Of a DNA stretch of 64,000 nt, positions 50,726 to 61,000 are shown piece by piece. This stretch comes from Paucihalobacter sp036825875 (GTDB lineage: Bacteria > Bacteroidota > Bacteroidia > Flavobacteriales > Flavobacteriaceae), in NCBI RefSeq assembly GCF_036825875.1, contig NZ_DAISXK010000010.1, positions 10,460 through 74,459 of the forward strand, written 5' to 3'. Position 1 is the first letter of the stretch. Every line of letters starts with the position of its first letter. The translations under genes were made by a program, and so were the position numbers. The notes below the pieces were generated by a model. The model was not told the origin of the DNA. It was given only the letters and a program-made list of their open reading frames with translations, and made no database searches.

Positions 50726-53719
50726 ATGCAAAACAAAGGTTTAATAAAGCTTTTTGCTATTCTCTTCGGATTGGTAAGTATTTATCAATTGTCATTCACA
50801 TTTAAGGCCAGTCAAATTGAAAGTGAAGCAGCACAAATTGCATCAAGCAGATTTGATAATGTAGAACAGGCTAATGCTGAACAAATCCGTTATTTAGATT
50901 CGTTAGGAAACGAAGAATCTTATAATATAGGTGTGGCAAAATTCACTTACAATGAAGTGAAAGATAATGCCATGAATTTAGGTCTTGACCTTAAGGGTGG
51001 TATCAACGTAATCCTTCAAATTTCGGTAAAAGATATTTTGAAAGGTTTAGCCAACAACTCAAAAGACCCTATTTTCAACAGAGCTTTAACGGACGCAGAT
51101 GCTTTGCAGCAATCGTCTCAAAATACTTATTTGGTATCCTTTTTCAACGCTTTTGATGCTATTAAAGGTGATAAAAAGTTGGCTTCACCAGATATCTTCG
51201 CAAATCGTACTTTAAGCGAAGAAGTTACCATAGACATGACTGATGGTCAAGTACGAGATGTTCTAGAAGCTAAGGTTGATGAGTCTATTTTGGCTGCTTT
51301 TGAAGTACTAAGAAAACGTATCGATAAATTTGGTGTTACCCAACCTAATATACAACGTTTAGGAAATTCAGGTAGAATTCTTGTAGAATTACCAGGAGCT
51401 AAAGATGTTGAACGTGTAAAAAATCTTTTGCAAAGTACAGCACAATTAGAGTTTTGGGATGTATATAAAGCTGAAGAAATTGCAGGGTACATTCTTCAAG
51501 TAAATCAAGCTTTGGTTGAAGAAAATGCTTCTAAAAAAACCGATTCAACCGAAACAGAAACTGCCCAACCTGATGAAACCTCATCTGCTATTGATGCTTT
51601 AACGGGTCAAATTTCTGCCGATTCAACAGATACTGACGATATCAATCCTATTAAACTAGTAGGTTTTGGTGGTGGTCCAATAGTGGCAACCTTTGAAGCC
51701 AAAGACCAAGATGAGGTTTTAGCACATTTAAACAATCCAAGATACCGTTCATTCTTGCCAGCAGATCAACGCTACGTAAAGTTTGCTTGGGAAAAACAAG
51801 AAAAAAATAGCGAATTAGTAAATCTCTATGCAATCAAAGGAAATCGCGATAATACACCGCAATTAAGTGGTGCGGTTATAACCGACGCCAGACAATCATA
51901 CAATCAAAGAAATCAACCTTCGGTAAGTATGCAAATGAATGCTAAAGGTTCGAGAATTTGGGAAGAAATGACCAGAATTGCATACGAAACTCAAGGCTTT
52001 ATTGCTATTGTTTTAGATGATGTAGTTTACAGTGCACCGAGTGTGACTACTGGCCCAATTTTAGGTGGAAATTCTGAAATATCTGGATCTTTCACAGTTA
52101 ATGAAGCAATCGATTTAGCCAACGTTTTACGTGCGGGTAAGCTTCCGGCAAGAGCAGATATTGTGCAAGCAGATGAAGTAGGTCCATCTTTAGGACAAGA
52201 AGCAATAGATAGTGGAACGAAGTCGTTTTTAATTGCTTTGTCATTCGTATTACTATGGATGGTATTCTATTATGGCAAGGCAGGTGTTTTTGCTGATATA
52301 GCATTATTATTCAATATTTTATTAATATTCGGTGTTCTTGCTGGCCTTGGCGCTGTGTTAACTCTGCCTGGTATAGCAGGTATCGTGTTAACAATTGGTA
52401 TTTCGGTAGATGCGAATGTGCTTATTTTTGAAAGGATACGTGAAGAAATTGCCAAAGGGAAAGCCATAAAAGAAGCTGTTAAAGACGGATTTGGCAATGC
52501 CTTATCCTCAATTTTAGATGCAAACATAACAACAGGCTTAACGGCGATTATCTTATTTGTATTTGGTACAGGACCAATTAAGGGTTTTGCAACAACTTTA
52601 TTAATAGGTATTATAACCTCTTTGTTTACTGCTATTTATATAACGCGCCTATTGGTGGATTATATGGTAGAAAAAAATGTGAAGTTAGATTTCTCCACCT
52701 CGCTCACAAAAAATCTCTTCCAAAATGTGAATATAGATTTCTTGAAAAAGCGCAAAATGAGTTATATCATTTCATCAATAGTTATCATTTTAAGTTTAGG
52801 TTCGTTGTTTACAACAGGATTAGATGAGGGTATTGATTTTGTGGGTGGAAGAACTTACCAAGTACGTTTTGCACAAGAGGTGAGTACTGAAGAAGTTAAA
52901 ACATCATTAAATGAAGTTTTCGGTAGTGCCGAAGTCAAAACGATTGGTGCTGCAAACCAACTTAAAATATCTACCAAGTTTAAAGTCGACGAAAATTCAG
53001 CGGAAGCTGATGAAGAAGTTCAACTACTATTGTTTCAAGGCTTAAAACAATTTTTACCAGACGGAATTTCATACGATGACTTCAAAGAAGGATCTGGAGA
53101 AGCCACAATTGGTAAAATGTCATCAAGTAAAGTAAGTCCAACAATTGCTGAGGATATTAAGGCAGCATCTATTTGGGCAGTTTTAGGATCGTTAATAGTG
53201 GTGTTTTTATACATCTTAGTCCGATTTAAAAGATGGCAATTCTCCTTAGGAGCTGTTGCTGCTGTATTCCATGACGTACTTTTAGTTTTGGGTATCTTTT
53301 CACTTACATGGAAGTTTATGCCGTTTAGTATGGAAATTGATCAAGCATTTATTGCTGCTATTTTAACGGTTATTGGATATTCGTTGAATGATACGGTGGT
53401 GGTATTTGACAGGATTAGAGAATATGTAAATGAGCATACTGGATGGGAATTCAAGAAAACCATCAATGCATCATTAAATGCGACCATTAGCCGTACATTA
53501 AATACTTCTTTAACCACCTTAGTTGTGTTATTGGCGATGTTCATATTTGGAGCAGATTCGTTAAGAGGTTTGCTTTATGCTTTAATTGTGGGTGTAGTAG
53601 TTGGCACCTATTCATCATTATTCATCGCAACACCAATTATGTACGATACTGCCAAGAGAGGGGATGCAGCGGAATCTTTGAAAAGAAAAGAAAAAGAAGA
53701 AGAAGTTGAAGTAGTCTAG
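50726..53719 (+). CDS. secDF: Fused protein translocase SecDF
   Basis: Proton-driven accessory of SecYEG that pulls exported proteins across the inner membrane. The 997-aa protein fuses SecD and SecF, as in Bacteroidota. The SecD half has one N-terminal helix, the NLGLDLKGGINVILQ periplasmic start, RIDKFGVTQPNIQRLGNSGRILVELPGA, and a five-helix RND block with VDANVLIFERIREEI. The SecF half (from about residue 680) has LDEGIDFVGGRTYQVRF, a second RND block and GYSLNDTVVVFDRIREY. Essential Asp/Arg of both RND blocks are present. It supports export of the many signal-peptide proteins here. Confidence 0.95.
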   Translation: MQNKGLIKLFAILFGLVSIYQLSFTFKASQIESEAAQIASSRFDNVEQANAEQIRYLDSLGNEESYNIGVAKFTYNEVKDNAMNLGLDLKGGINVILQISVKDILKGLANNSKDPIFNRALTDADALQQSSQNTYLVSFFNAFDAIKGDKKLASPDIFANRTLSEEVTIDMTDGQVRDVLEAKVDESILAAFEVLRKRIDKFGVTQPNIQRLGNSGRILVELPGAKDVERVKNLLQSTAQLEFWDVYKAEEIAGYILQVNQALVEENASKKTDSTETETAQPDETSSAIDALTGQISADSTDTDDINPIKLVGFGGGPIVATFEAKDQDEVLAHLNNPRYRSFLPADQRYVKFAWEKQEKNSELVNLYAIKGNRDNTPQLSGAVITDARQSYNQRNQPSVSMQMNAKGSRIWEEMTRIAYETQGFIAIVLDDVVYSAPSVTTGPILGGNSEISGSFTVNEAIDLANVLRAGKLPARADIVQADEVGPSLGQEAIDSGTKSFLIALSFVLLWMVFYYGKAGVFADIALLFNILLIFGVLAGLGAVLTLPGIAGIVLTIGISVDANVLIFERIREEIAKGKAIKEAVKDGFGNALSSILDANITTGLTAIILFVFGTGPIKGFATTLLIGIITSLFTAIYITRLLVDYMVEKNVKLDFSTSLTKNLFQNVNIDFLKKRKMSYIISSIVIILSLGSLFTTGLDEGIDFVGGRTYQVRFAQEVSTEEVKTSLNEVFGSAEVKTIGAANQLKISTKFKVDENSAEADEEVQLLLFQGLKQFLPDGISYDDFKEGSGEATIGKMSSSKVSPTIAEDIKAASIWAVLGSLIVVFLYILVRFKRWQFSLGAVAAVFHDVLLVLGIFSLTWKFMPFSMEIDQAFIAAILTVIGYSLNDTVVVFDRIREYVNEHTGWEFKKTINASLNATISRTLNTSLTTLVVLLAMFIFGADSLRGLLYALIVGVVVGTYSSLFIATPIMYDTAKRGDAAESLKRKEKEEEVEVV

Positions 53720-53746
53720 TTAATCCTACTTTATATACTATAAAAT

Positions 53747-53778
53747 AAAAAGCCCATCTTAACTGCTGGGTTTTTTTA
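53747..53778. terminator. Bidirectional terminator between secDF and the DUF192 gene
   Basis: Stem with CCCA / TGGG core extended by A/T pairs (AAAAAGCCCA ... TGGGTTTTTTT). Convergent genes flank it. Confidence 0.6.
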
Positions 53779-53803
53779 ATGTCCAGAACTTAACTTAAAA
53801 CTT

Positions 53804-54310
53804 TTAGTCTAATACGCTGTAAGAAATAGAATCGCCAACTTCAATTTGCCATTCATCAGCTAATCCAGCCTTGAGCTCTAAAACGTATTTTGCGATCGAT
53901 TTTGATGGCAAAGCTTTATCATTGTAAGGAGTTGTGCTTTTGTAAATATCTACAATTGTATTGTTAGCGTTGATATATAGAATATCAAGTGGAATCATGG
54001 TATTTTTCATATAGAAGGCTAAATACTGTTCGTCTTCAAAAATAAAAAGCATTCCTTGATTATTCTCCATAGTACTTCTATACATTAAGCCCGTTTCGCG
54101 CTCATAATCATTATCGGCAATTTCAATATCGATTGTTTTTAAAATACTATCGTTACTAGCTCTCACGATTTTGAGTACACCTTCTTTTTTAAATTTTATA
54201 TCTAGTTTTTTAGAAGGAACGGGTTTGTCCTCTTTGCACGAAACATGCAGTCCAACCGTAATTGATACAAACGCTATTGCTAGGATGTTCTTTACCTTGG
54301 AAAATTTCAT
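53804..54310 (-). CDS. DUF192 lipoprotein
   Basis: A 168-aa lipoprotein (signal ending HVSC, Cys25). The DUF192 domain is recognised by DNDYERETGLMYRSTMENNQGMLFIFEDEQYLAFYMKNTMIPLDILYIN, with the conserved R-x-x-G-L-M-x-R and F-x-M-x-N-T-x-x-P-L-D-x-x-x-I patterns. Function unknown. It overlaps lgt by four bases (ATGA), so it is translationally coupled to the enzyme that will itself lipidate it. Confidence 0.9.
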   Translation of the reverse strand: MKFSKVKNILAIAFVSITVGLHVSCKEDKPVPSKKLDIKFKKEGVLKIVRASNDSILKTIDIEIADNDYERETGLMYRSTMENNQGMLFIFEDEQYLAFYMKNTMIPLDILYINANNTIVDIYKSTTPYNDKALPSKSIAKYVLELKAGLADEWQIEVGDSISYSVLD

Positions 54311-55131
54311 TTCATAGGTTTAGGTTTGTAAACAAACATGAAATAAAGTCCAATTATCACAAACGGAATACTTAACCATTGTCCCGTATTAAGTCCGGCA
54401 AAGTTTATGAATTCGTCACCTTGTGGTTCTTTTACAAACTCTACAAAAAATCTTACTGTCCAAAGTAACAGTAAAAATAAACCGAATAAAAATCCTTCTT
54501 GTTCTGATTTTTTGGTTTTCCAATAGATAAAAAATAAAATCAAAAAGACAAATACGTAGCAGAAGGCTTCGTAAAGTTGTGCTGGATGTCTAGCGAAGTC
54601 TTCGCCTAATTGTGTAAAAATAACTCCAAAACTACTTTCGGTTGCTTTGCCAATGATTTCAGAATTTATAAAATTTCCGATTCTAACAGCAACAGCACCA
54701 AGAGCAACAGGAAGCACTACGCGGTCTAAAATCCAAAGCACAGATTTTTTTAGTACTTTCTTATTGTATAAATACATAGAAATAATCATCCCAATAGCTG
54801 CACCGTGACTGGCCAAACCTCTAAAACCAGTAAATTGAAAACCATCCTTAAACGAAAAAGGAAGAAAAATACTGAAGAAGTCTTCCTTAAATAATTCAGG
54901 TTGATAAAAAATAACATGTCCCAATCGGGCACCAAGCATGATGCCGAGTACAGAATAAATAAATAACGAATCTAAAGACTCATTAGTCTGACCTTCGTTT
55001 TTGTAAATGCGTTTCATGATTAAGAAACCAAAAACAAAAGCAACAATCCACATTAAACTGTAGTAATGAAGTGTAAAGAATCCCAAATCTAGTCCTTTTG
55101 AAGGATCCCATATAATTTTGAGTGCGTGCAT
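54307..55131 (-). CDS. lgt: Prolipoprotein diacylglyceryl transferase
   Basis: First enzyme of lipoprotein maturation; it transfers diacylglycerol to the lipobox Cys. The 274-aa protein has about seven transmembrane helices. Signature blocks: ARLGHVIFYQPELF, FTGFRGLASHGAAIGMIISM (containing the conserved H-G), the motif RIGNFINSEIIGKATE, and RHPAQLYEAFCYV. The conserved R/N/E/H residues are present. It lies four bases into DUF192. Substrates include at least six lipoproteins encoded in this window. Confidence 0.94.
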   Translation of the reverse strand: MHALKIIWDPSKGLDLGFFTLHYYSLMWIVAFVFGFLIMKRIYKNEGQTNESLDSLFIYSVLGIMLGARLGHVIFYQPELFKEDFFSIFLPFSFKDGFQFTGFRGLASHGAAIGMIISMYLYNKKVLKKSVLWILDRVVLPVALGAVAVRIGNFINSEIIGKATESSFGVIFTQLGEDFARHPAQLYEAFCYVFVFLILFFIYWKTKKSEQEGFLFGLFLLLLWTVRFFVEFVKEPQGDEFINFAGLNTGQWLSIPFVIIGLYFMFVYKPKPMK

Positions 55132-55185
55132 TTAGCTTATTTTTATCTGGTAAATATACCAATTTGATATTGAAAACATAAAGGC

Positions 55186-55233
55186 TTATTCTTCTTTTTC
55201 AGGAACTGGATCATAGCCAGATCGTCCCCAAGG
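55186..55233 (-). pseudogene. Relic of a second yidD 3' end
   Basis: On the minus strand this segment reads PWGRSGYDPVPEKEE-stop, the usual C-terminus of flavobacterial YidD, 48 bp long, out of context 119 bp downstream of the current yidD 3' end. It shares TGGGGACGATCTGG with yidD, then differs at synonymous positions (GGC/GGG, GAT/GAC, CCA/CCT). It looks like the displaced original end after an insertion. Confidence 0.7.
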
Positions 55234-55248
55234 CGGCCGAGTGTAAAG

Positions 55249-55269
55249 AAAATGTACAGTGTACATTTT
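55249..55269. repeat. 21-bp perfect palindrome in the yidD insertion
   Basis: AAAATGTACA-G-TGTACATTTT. Next to it a GC-rich run (GCGAAGGAGCGAGCAAGCGG, 55272-55291) stands out from the AT-rich background. Together they resemble a short interspersed palindromic element. Confidence 0.75.
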
Positions 55270-55299
55270 TAGCGAAGGAGCGAGCAAGCGGGCTGGCAA

Positions 55300-55369
55300 A
55301 TTTTTAGTTGTCATCCTTATCAGTTACAGGGTCATACCCAGATCGTCCCCAGGGATGACAACTAAAAAT
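55300..55369. repeat. 17-bp perfect inverted repeat around the 3' end of yidD
   Basis: ATTTTTAGTTGTCATCC at 55300-55316 and its exact complement GGATGACAACTAAAAAT at 55353-55369, 36 bp apart. One arm encodes part of yidD (IFSCHP); the other arm forms its final codons (DDN-stop). Confidence 0.9.
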
Positions 55370-55540
55370 CCTCCGTAAAGCCAACCAGCCACCTTTAAAC
55401 AAACCGTGTTTTTCAAGTGCTTCTTTGGCATAGTGTGAGCATGTTGGCTGAAATCGGCAGGTTGCAGGAGTTAGAGGCGAAATCAGTATTTGATAAACCT
55501 TGATAATGAATACAAAAGGTAATATCAAAACTTTTTTCAA
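55304..55540 (-). CDS. yidD: Membrane protein insertion efficiency factor YidD
   Basis: A 78-aa amphipathic membrane-associated protein that helps YidC insert inner-membrane proteins. The conserved core is SPLTPATCRFQPTCSHYAKEALEKHG, with the three Cys of the family, followed by LALRRIFSCHPWGRSGYDPV. The C-terminus TDKDDN is not the usual PEKEE-type end; it arises from one arm of a 17-bp inverted repeat. A relic of the usual end lies 70 bp beyond the stop. The core is intact, so the gene is probably functional. Between cysS (41 bp) and lgt (172 bp). Confidence 0.9.
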   Translation of the reverse strand: MKKVLILPFVFIIKVYQILISPLTPATCRFQPTCSHYAKEALEKHGLFKGGWLALRRIFSCHPWGRSGYDPVTDKDDN

Positions 55541-55581
55541 GAGATGTATAATTTTGAATTGAGTATTAATTTTGGACGCTT

Positions 55582-57066
55582 TTAATTGACGCTGAAGGTC
55601 GTGCCGTCTTTTCCATCTTGCAACTGAATACCTGCGGCCGCTAATTCGTCCCTGATTTTGTCCGACATGGCAAAGTCTTTATTAGCTCTGGCTTCTTGTC
55701 GTAGTCTTATTAGCAATCCAACAGCACCTGAAAGTTTATCACTATCATTTGAAACTTCAGAAATATTTTGCAAACCAAGAACATCATAAATAAAAATGTG
55801 CAGGGTTTGTTGCAATATGTTTAAGTCATCACTATTGATGCTTTCAGTAGTTTCTTTTATTTGATTGATGAATTTTACAGCATCGAACAAATGAGCGATT
55901 AAAATAGGCGTATTAAAATCATCGTTCATGGCGTCATAGCATTTCTGCTGCCAAGATTTAATATCAAGAGTTGAGTTCTGGCCGGTTTTTATGTCTTTCA
56001 AACTATTTACAGCTTCCATCAAGCGATTAAATCCTTTTTCACTAGCCAATAAACCACTATTAGTGAAATCTAAAATACTGCGGTAATGCGCTTGAAGCAT
56101 AAAAAATCTCGCCACACTAGCGGAAAATGATTTGGAGATATTTTTGTTATCGCCAGTAAAAATTTCATTTGGTAAAATATAGTTGCCGGTAGATTTCGCC
56201 ATTTTTTTACCATTCATGATCAGCATATTGGCGTGCATCCAGTAATTCACTGGTGAGTGACCGTTACAGGCTTCAGCTTGAGCTATTTCGCATTCATGAT
56301 GCGGAAATTTCAAATCCATTCCGCCACCATGAATATCAAATTGTTCGCCTAAATATTTAGTACTCATTACTGTACATTCTAGATGCCAGCCAGGAAAACC
56401 GTCGCTCCATGGCGATGGCCAACGCATTATGTGCTGTGGTTCGGCTTTTTTCCAAAGGGCAAAATCCTGAGGATTCTTTTTATCGCTTTGCCCGTCAAGT
56501 TCGCGCGTGTTGTGAATTAAATCTTCAACATTTCGCTTACTTAAAATACCGTATTTTTTGCTTTTATTGTATTCTAATACATCAAAATAAACCGAACCAT
56601 TGACAACATAGGCCAAACCTTTTTCAAGAATGGATTTTATAATTTCAATTTGTTCAATAATATGACCCGTTGCGGTTGGCTCGATGCTCGGTGGTAAAAA
56701 ATTGAATTTATTAAGTGTATTATGAAAATCGACCGTATAGCGCTGTACCACTTCCATAGGTTCAATTTGCTCTAAACGTGCTTTTTTAGCAATACGGTCT
56801 TCACCTTGATCGGCATCATTCTCTAAATGGCCAGCGTCAGTGATATTTCGCACGTACCTCACTTTGTAACCTAAATGTTTTAGATATCTGAATACCACAT
56901 CAAAAGACATAAAAGTACGTACATTGCCTAAATGAACGTTGCTGTAAACGGTCGGTCCACAAACGTACATGCCAATATGGCCTTCGTTAATTGGTTTTAG
57001 AATTTCTTTTTCGCCAGAGAGCGAATTATATATTTTTATTTGGTTAGTTTGATAAAGAGGCGTCAT
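55582..57066 (-). CDS. cysS: Cysteine-tRNA ligase
   Basis: Charges tRNA-Cys. The 494-aa class I synthetase has the HIGH-equivalent in CGPTVYSNVHLGNVRTF, zinc ligands Cys (CGPT), Cys (LECTVMSTKYLG) and HHECE, and the KMSKS loop KMAKSTGNYI. The C-terminal part has the expected DALR-type helical domain. It begins ten bases after folE and is in the same run as yidD and lgt. Confidence 0.95.
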   Translation of the reverse strand: MTPLYQTNQIKIYNSLSGEKEILKPINEGHIGMYVCGPTVYSNVHLGNVRTFMSFDVVFRYLKHLGYKVRYVRNITDAGHLENDADQGEDRIAKKARLEQIEPMEVVQRYTVDFHNTLNKFNFLPPSIEPTATGHIIEQIEIIKSILEKGLAYVVNGSVYFDVLEYNKSKKYGILSKRNVEDLIHNTRELDGQSDKKNPQDFALWKKAEPQHIMRWPSPWSDGFPGWHLECTVMSTKYLGEQFDIHGGGMDLKFPHHECEIAQAEACNGHSPVNYWMHANMLIMNGKKMAKSTGNYILPNEIFTGDNKNISKSFSASVARFFMLQAHYRSILDFTNSGLLASEKGFNRLMEAVNSLKDIKTGQNSTLDIKSWQQKCYDAMNDDFNTPILIAHLFDAVKFINQIKETTESINSDDLNILQQTLHIFIYDVLGLQNISEVSNDSDKLSGAVGLLIRLRQEARANKDFAMSDKIRDELAAAGIQLQDGKDGTTFSVN

Positions 57067-57076
57067 AAATGCTGTG

Positions 57077-57754
57077 TTAGAATTTAGTGTCTAACGCGAT
57101 GTAAGATAAAAATTCTTTTTTAACGGTTTCTTCTTTAAATTTTCCTCCAAATTCAGAGGTTACAGTACTACTTTCAATGTCTCTTATACCTCGAGAGTTT
57201 ACACATAAGTGTTTTGCATCTATAACACAAGCAACATCTTGCGTGTTTAAAACTTCTTGTAATTCTTTTACAATTTGAATGGTCAGCCGTTCTTGCACTT
57301 GTGGTCTTTTTGCAAAGTAATCCACAATTCTGTTCATTTTTGAAAGCCCAACTACCGTGCCGTTTGAAATATATGCCACGTGAGCCCGCCCAACAATTGG
57401 TAACAAATGATGTTCGCAGGTTGAATAAACTGTGATATTTTTTTCAACGAGCATTTCTCCGTATTTATATTTATTGTCAAAGGTGGACGATTTTGGTTTC
57501 TTTTTAGGATCTAATCCACCAAATATTTCATTTACAAACATTTTAGCAACGCGTCTTGGAGTTCCACTAAGACTGTCATCGCTAAGATCAAGTCCAAGAG
57601 TTTCCATAATATGTCTTACGTCGTCGGAAATGATTTCTATTTTTTCATCATTATTTAAAATAAAGGCATCTTTTCTTAAAGGGGTATCGCTAGAAGTGCT
57701 TATATGATCGTCTCCGAGTGATTCAATTTCATGTAGGTTATTCTGAATTTTCAT
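57077..57754 (-). CDS. folE: GTP cyclohydrolase I
   Basis: Converts GTP to 7,8-dihydroneopterin triphosphate, the precursor of folate, pterin cofactors and queuosine. The 225-aa protein has the zinc site Cys/His in YSTCEHHLLPIVGRAHVAY and Cys in DAKHLCVNSRGIRD, the GLSKMNRIVDYFAKRPQVQERLT block, and FGG near the end. ATG 57754 (MKIQNNLHEIE) matches the family; the frame extends 24 codons upstream without conserved sequence. It is ten bases from cysS. Product users in the window are the PTPS-family gene and, indirectly, queE. Confidence 0.94.
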   Translation of the reverse strand: MKIQNNLHEIESLGDDHISTSSDTPLRKDAFILNNDEKIEIISDDVRHIMETLGLDLSDDSLSGTPRRVAKMFVNEIFGGLDPKKKPKSSTFDNKYKYGEMLVEKNITVYSTCEHHLLPIVGRAHVAYISNGTVVGLSKMNRIVDYFAKRPQVQERLTIQIVKELQEVLNTQDVACVIDAKHLCVNSRGIRDIESSTVTSEFGGKFKEETVKKEFLSYIALDTKF

Positions 57755-57876
57755 CTGTTTTGTTATTTTTTTAGGGGAATTATGACTAATACATGGCCTC
57801 AACGTTATCATGAATTTACATAACACTTATACTTTTTGACCTATTTCTTTATAATCCTTTACAATTAAACAGGTTG

Positions 57877-57884
57877 CAAAGATA
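57877..57884 (-). promoter_or_regulatory. -7 element TATCTTTG upstream of folE
   Basis: Complement of CAAAGATA, an exact TAnnTTTG match, about 120 bases before the folE ATG. The intervening 100-odd bases hold no structure I can define. Confidence 0.45.
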
Positions 57885-58027
57885 AGCAAATTTAATAGCA
57901 ATGAAGCGCAGAAATTATGTAATAAATAGATGCACTTAATAGACGAAAAGCGTTAATGTCGGTTGTATTAATGGTGTGTTTATTAAAATTTTATTAATTT
58001 TCAGCCCACAAAATTAATACTGCTCTA

Positions 58028-61000
58028 ATGTTGAAAAAATTCTGCCTCATACTTTACCTAATAATTTCTTCCCTAGTATATTCACAAGACCTTGTCATGC
58101 AAAATGGTACATTCAACCAGTGTTCAGGAGTATTTTATGATACTGGAGGCGAATTTGGTGGTTATTCAAGTAATGAAGATATCACAACAACTATCTGTGC
58201 TGATGTAGCAGGAGATTTTGTCAGGGTTGATTTTACTTCATTTACCACTCAATTAAACCAAGATATTTTATCAATTTATGACGGGGCAGATATCACGGCA
58301 CCATTAATCGGTAATTTTTCTGGAGTTAATAATCCAGGTTTAGTGACTGCAACAGCTGCTAATACTAGTGGGTGTCTTACCTTCAGGTTTGTGTCAAATG
58401 CGACTGGTGTTGCTGCTGGTTGGGCTGCGGAAATTGAATGTGCCACACCCTGCCAAAATATTACTGCAACGATCGATTCTACAAATCCACCTGATGTAGC
58501 TGGAATTATTGAAGTTGATCCAGGAGATGTAATAAATTTTGAGGGTAGTGCTACATTTTCGGTAGATGGATCATCAGCGACTTATGAATGGGATTTCAAT
58601 AATGGCGATTTTTTAACAGGAACAAATGTTAATTATGCTTTTTCGATTCCAGGTTTGTACACGGTAACTTTTGAAGTTACTGACGATAACCCATTAGGTT
58701 GCTCTGGAACTGCAACTATTCAAGTAAGAGTGCGTGATAATGATACTTGCGCTGGTCAGCTGCCTATATGTTCTGGAATAGAGAATGTGCCTGCTCCTAC
58801 AGGATCTGGTCAGGCTGAAGCCGGTATTAATTATGGGTGCTTAGGTTCACAGCCAAGACCTCGATGGTACTTTTTACAAATAGGGGACACAACGGGAAAT
58901 TTAAGTTTTACGCTCACTCAAACTACTGGTCAAAATCAGACTGGAACTGGAATAGATGTCGATTTTATTATTTGGGGTCCATTTTCACAACCAGAATGTG
59001 GTGCTGCAAATTTGAATTCCACAACCCAAGTTGATTGTAGTTTTTCTGCATCGGCAACTGAGACCATAACAATTAACAACGCTCCAGCCAATTCTTTTTA
59101 CACCTTATTAATAACTAACTTTAATGGAGCAGCCGGCTTTATAAATTTAGAACTAAATCCAGGATCGACCGCTGACACTAACTGTGACATTATTTGTCAG
59201 GTAGAATTAGGCCCAGATCAAGATTTATGTGCTGGTGAAGATTTTTTAATTACACCGACATTCAATGGCTCCTTCAACTCTTTTGAATGGCGAAGAAATG
59301 ATGTTGTTATTCCAGGTGCAACTTCTCCAAACTTGTTAGTTACAGAGTCTGGAACTTATACGTTATTAGTAGATGGATTAGATGCGGTTTTTGGTGACCC
59401 CTGCTCTACCCAAGATGAAATAGTTATTAATATTGCTCCGGAAGTAGCTTTAAATGACACCTCGTTAAGTGCCTGCAGCGGATCAGCAACTGGAGTATTT
59501 GATTTGGAAAATGCGAATGTTGATTTGGTAAATCCAGATGACCCTGCTGATTTCACATTTTTGTACTTCAATTCTCAAAATGATGCCGATAATAACACAA
59601 ACGCTATAGCTGCTCCCGATAATTACACGGGTAGCGATGCAGAGATAATTTATGTGAGAGTTATCGCCAATGGAAGTAATTGTTTCAATGTAGGAACTAT
59701 TACCTTAAATGTTTCAGGGCAACCTGCTATTAATTCAGTGTCAGATTTGGAACTATGTGATGACGATTCTAATAATGGTATTGAATCCTTTGATTTAGAG
59801 CAGCAAACAACCTTTGTTTTGGGGGCACAATCCGAAACAGATTTTGAAGTCACTTATCATACTTCATTCGCTGATGCCGACGCAGGAATTAATAGCCTGA
59901 CAACTCCTTATGATAATACAGTAAATCCACAACCTATTTTTGTGAGAGTTGAAAGTATTGCTGACGCTACTTGCTTTGCCGCTTCACCAGATCCATTATT
60001 TAATCTGGTTGTAAATCCAAGGACAATAGTTAATACGCCATCAAATCTAGAGCTTTGCGATGATGCCTCTAATGATGGATTTGAAACCTTTGATTTATCC
60101 TTGCAAAATGCAGAAATCTTAGATGGTAGAGATCCTAATGAGAATATCGTTACTTTCCACGAGACCCAGCAAGATGCAAACGATGGATCTAATCCCTTAC
60201 CAACAACTTACACTAATACAATAGCAAGTAACCAAACTATATTTGTAAGACTTGAAAATACCACATTTCCGGATTGTTTTGGTACTACTTTTTTTGATTT
60301 AATTGTGAATCCATTACCAAATGCTATTTTACCTACTCCTCTTGAGGTTTGTGATGATGCAACTCCAGATGGATTTGCACCTTTTAATTTAACCGATAAG
60401 AATGTAGAAATTATTAATGGCCAACCAAATGTTGTTGTTAATTACTTTGAAACCTTGGCAGATGCTGATAATAATGTAAATCCGCTAGCTGATGGATATG
60501 TAAATACTGCAGCTTTTAATCATGATGTTTTTGTAAGATTAGAAAACACCATTACCTCATGTTTTGCAATTACCACCCTCAACCTCACCGTGACCGCAAA
60601 TCCTGAAGCCAATTCACTTTCCGATTTAGAGGTTTGCGATGACGACAACGACGGTTTTGCACAATTTGATTTGAGTTTGCGTGATTCGCAGTTAATAGGC
60701 TTACAGACGGATGTGGTTGTCACCTATCACGAAACCCAGAGCGATGCAAACACAGGAGTAAATATACTACCAACGCTGTATAACAATATAGTCCCAAGCA
60801 CACAAACTATATTTGCAAGAATTGAGAGCACGACAGCAGGTTGTTACGATACTACGCCGTTGAATTTAATAGTGAATTCCATACCCGTGTTTACAACTAT
60901 CACAAGGTATGAACTCTGCGATGACAACAATCCAGGCGACGCAACAGAAACCTTTGATTTAAGCACTAAAGATGCAGAGGTTATTAATGGTCAGACTAAT

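Noticed and set aside
55582..57066. Shadow frames on the opposite strand of cysS and other large genes
   Set aside because: They follow the codon structure of the real genes and show no conserved domains.
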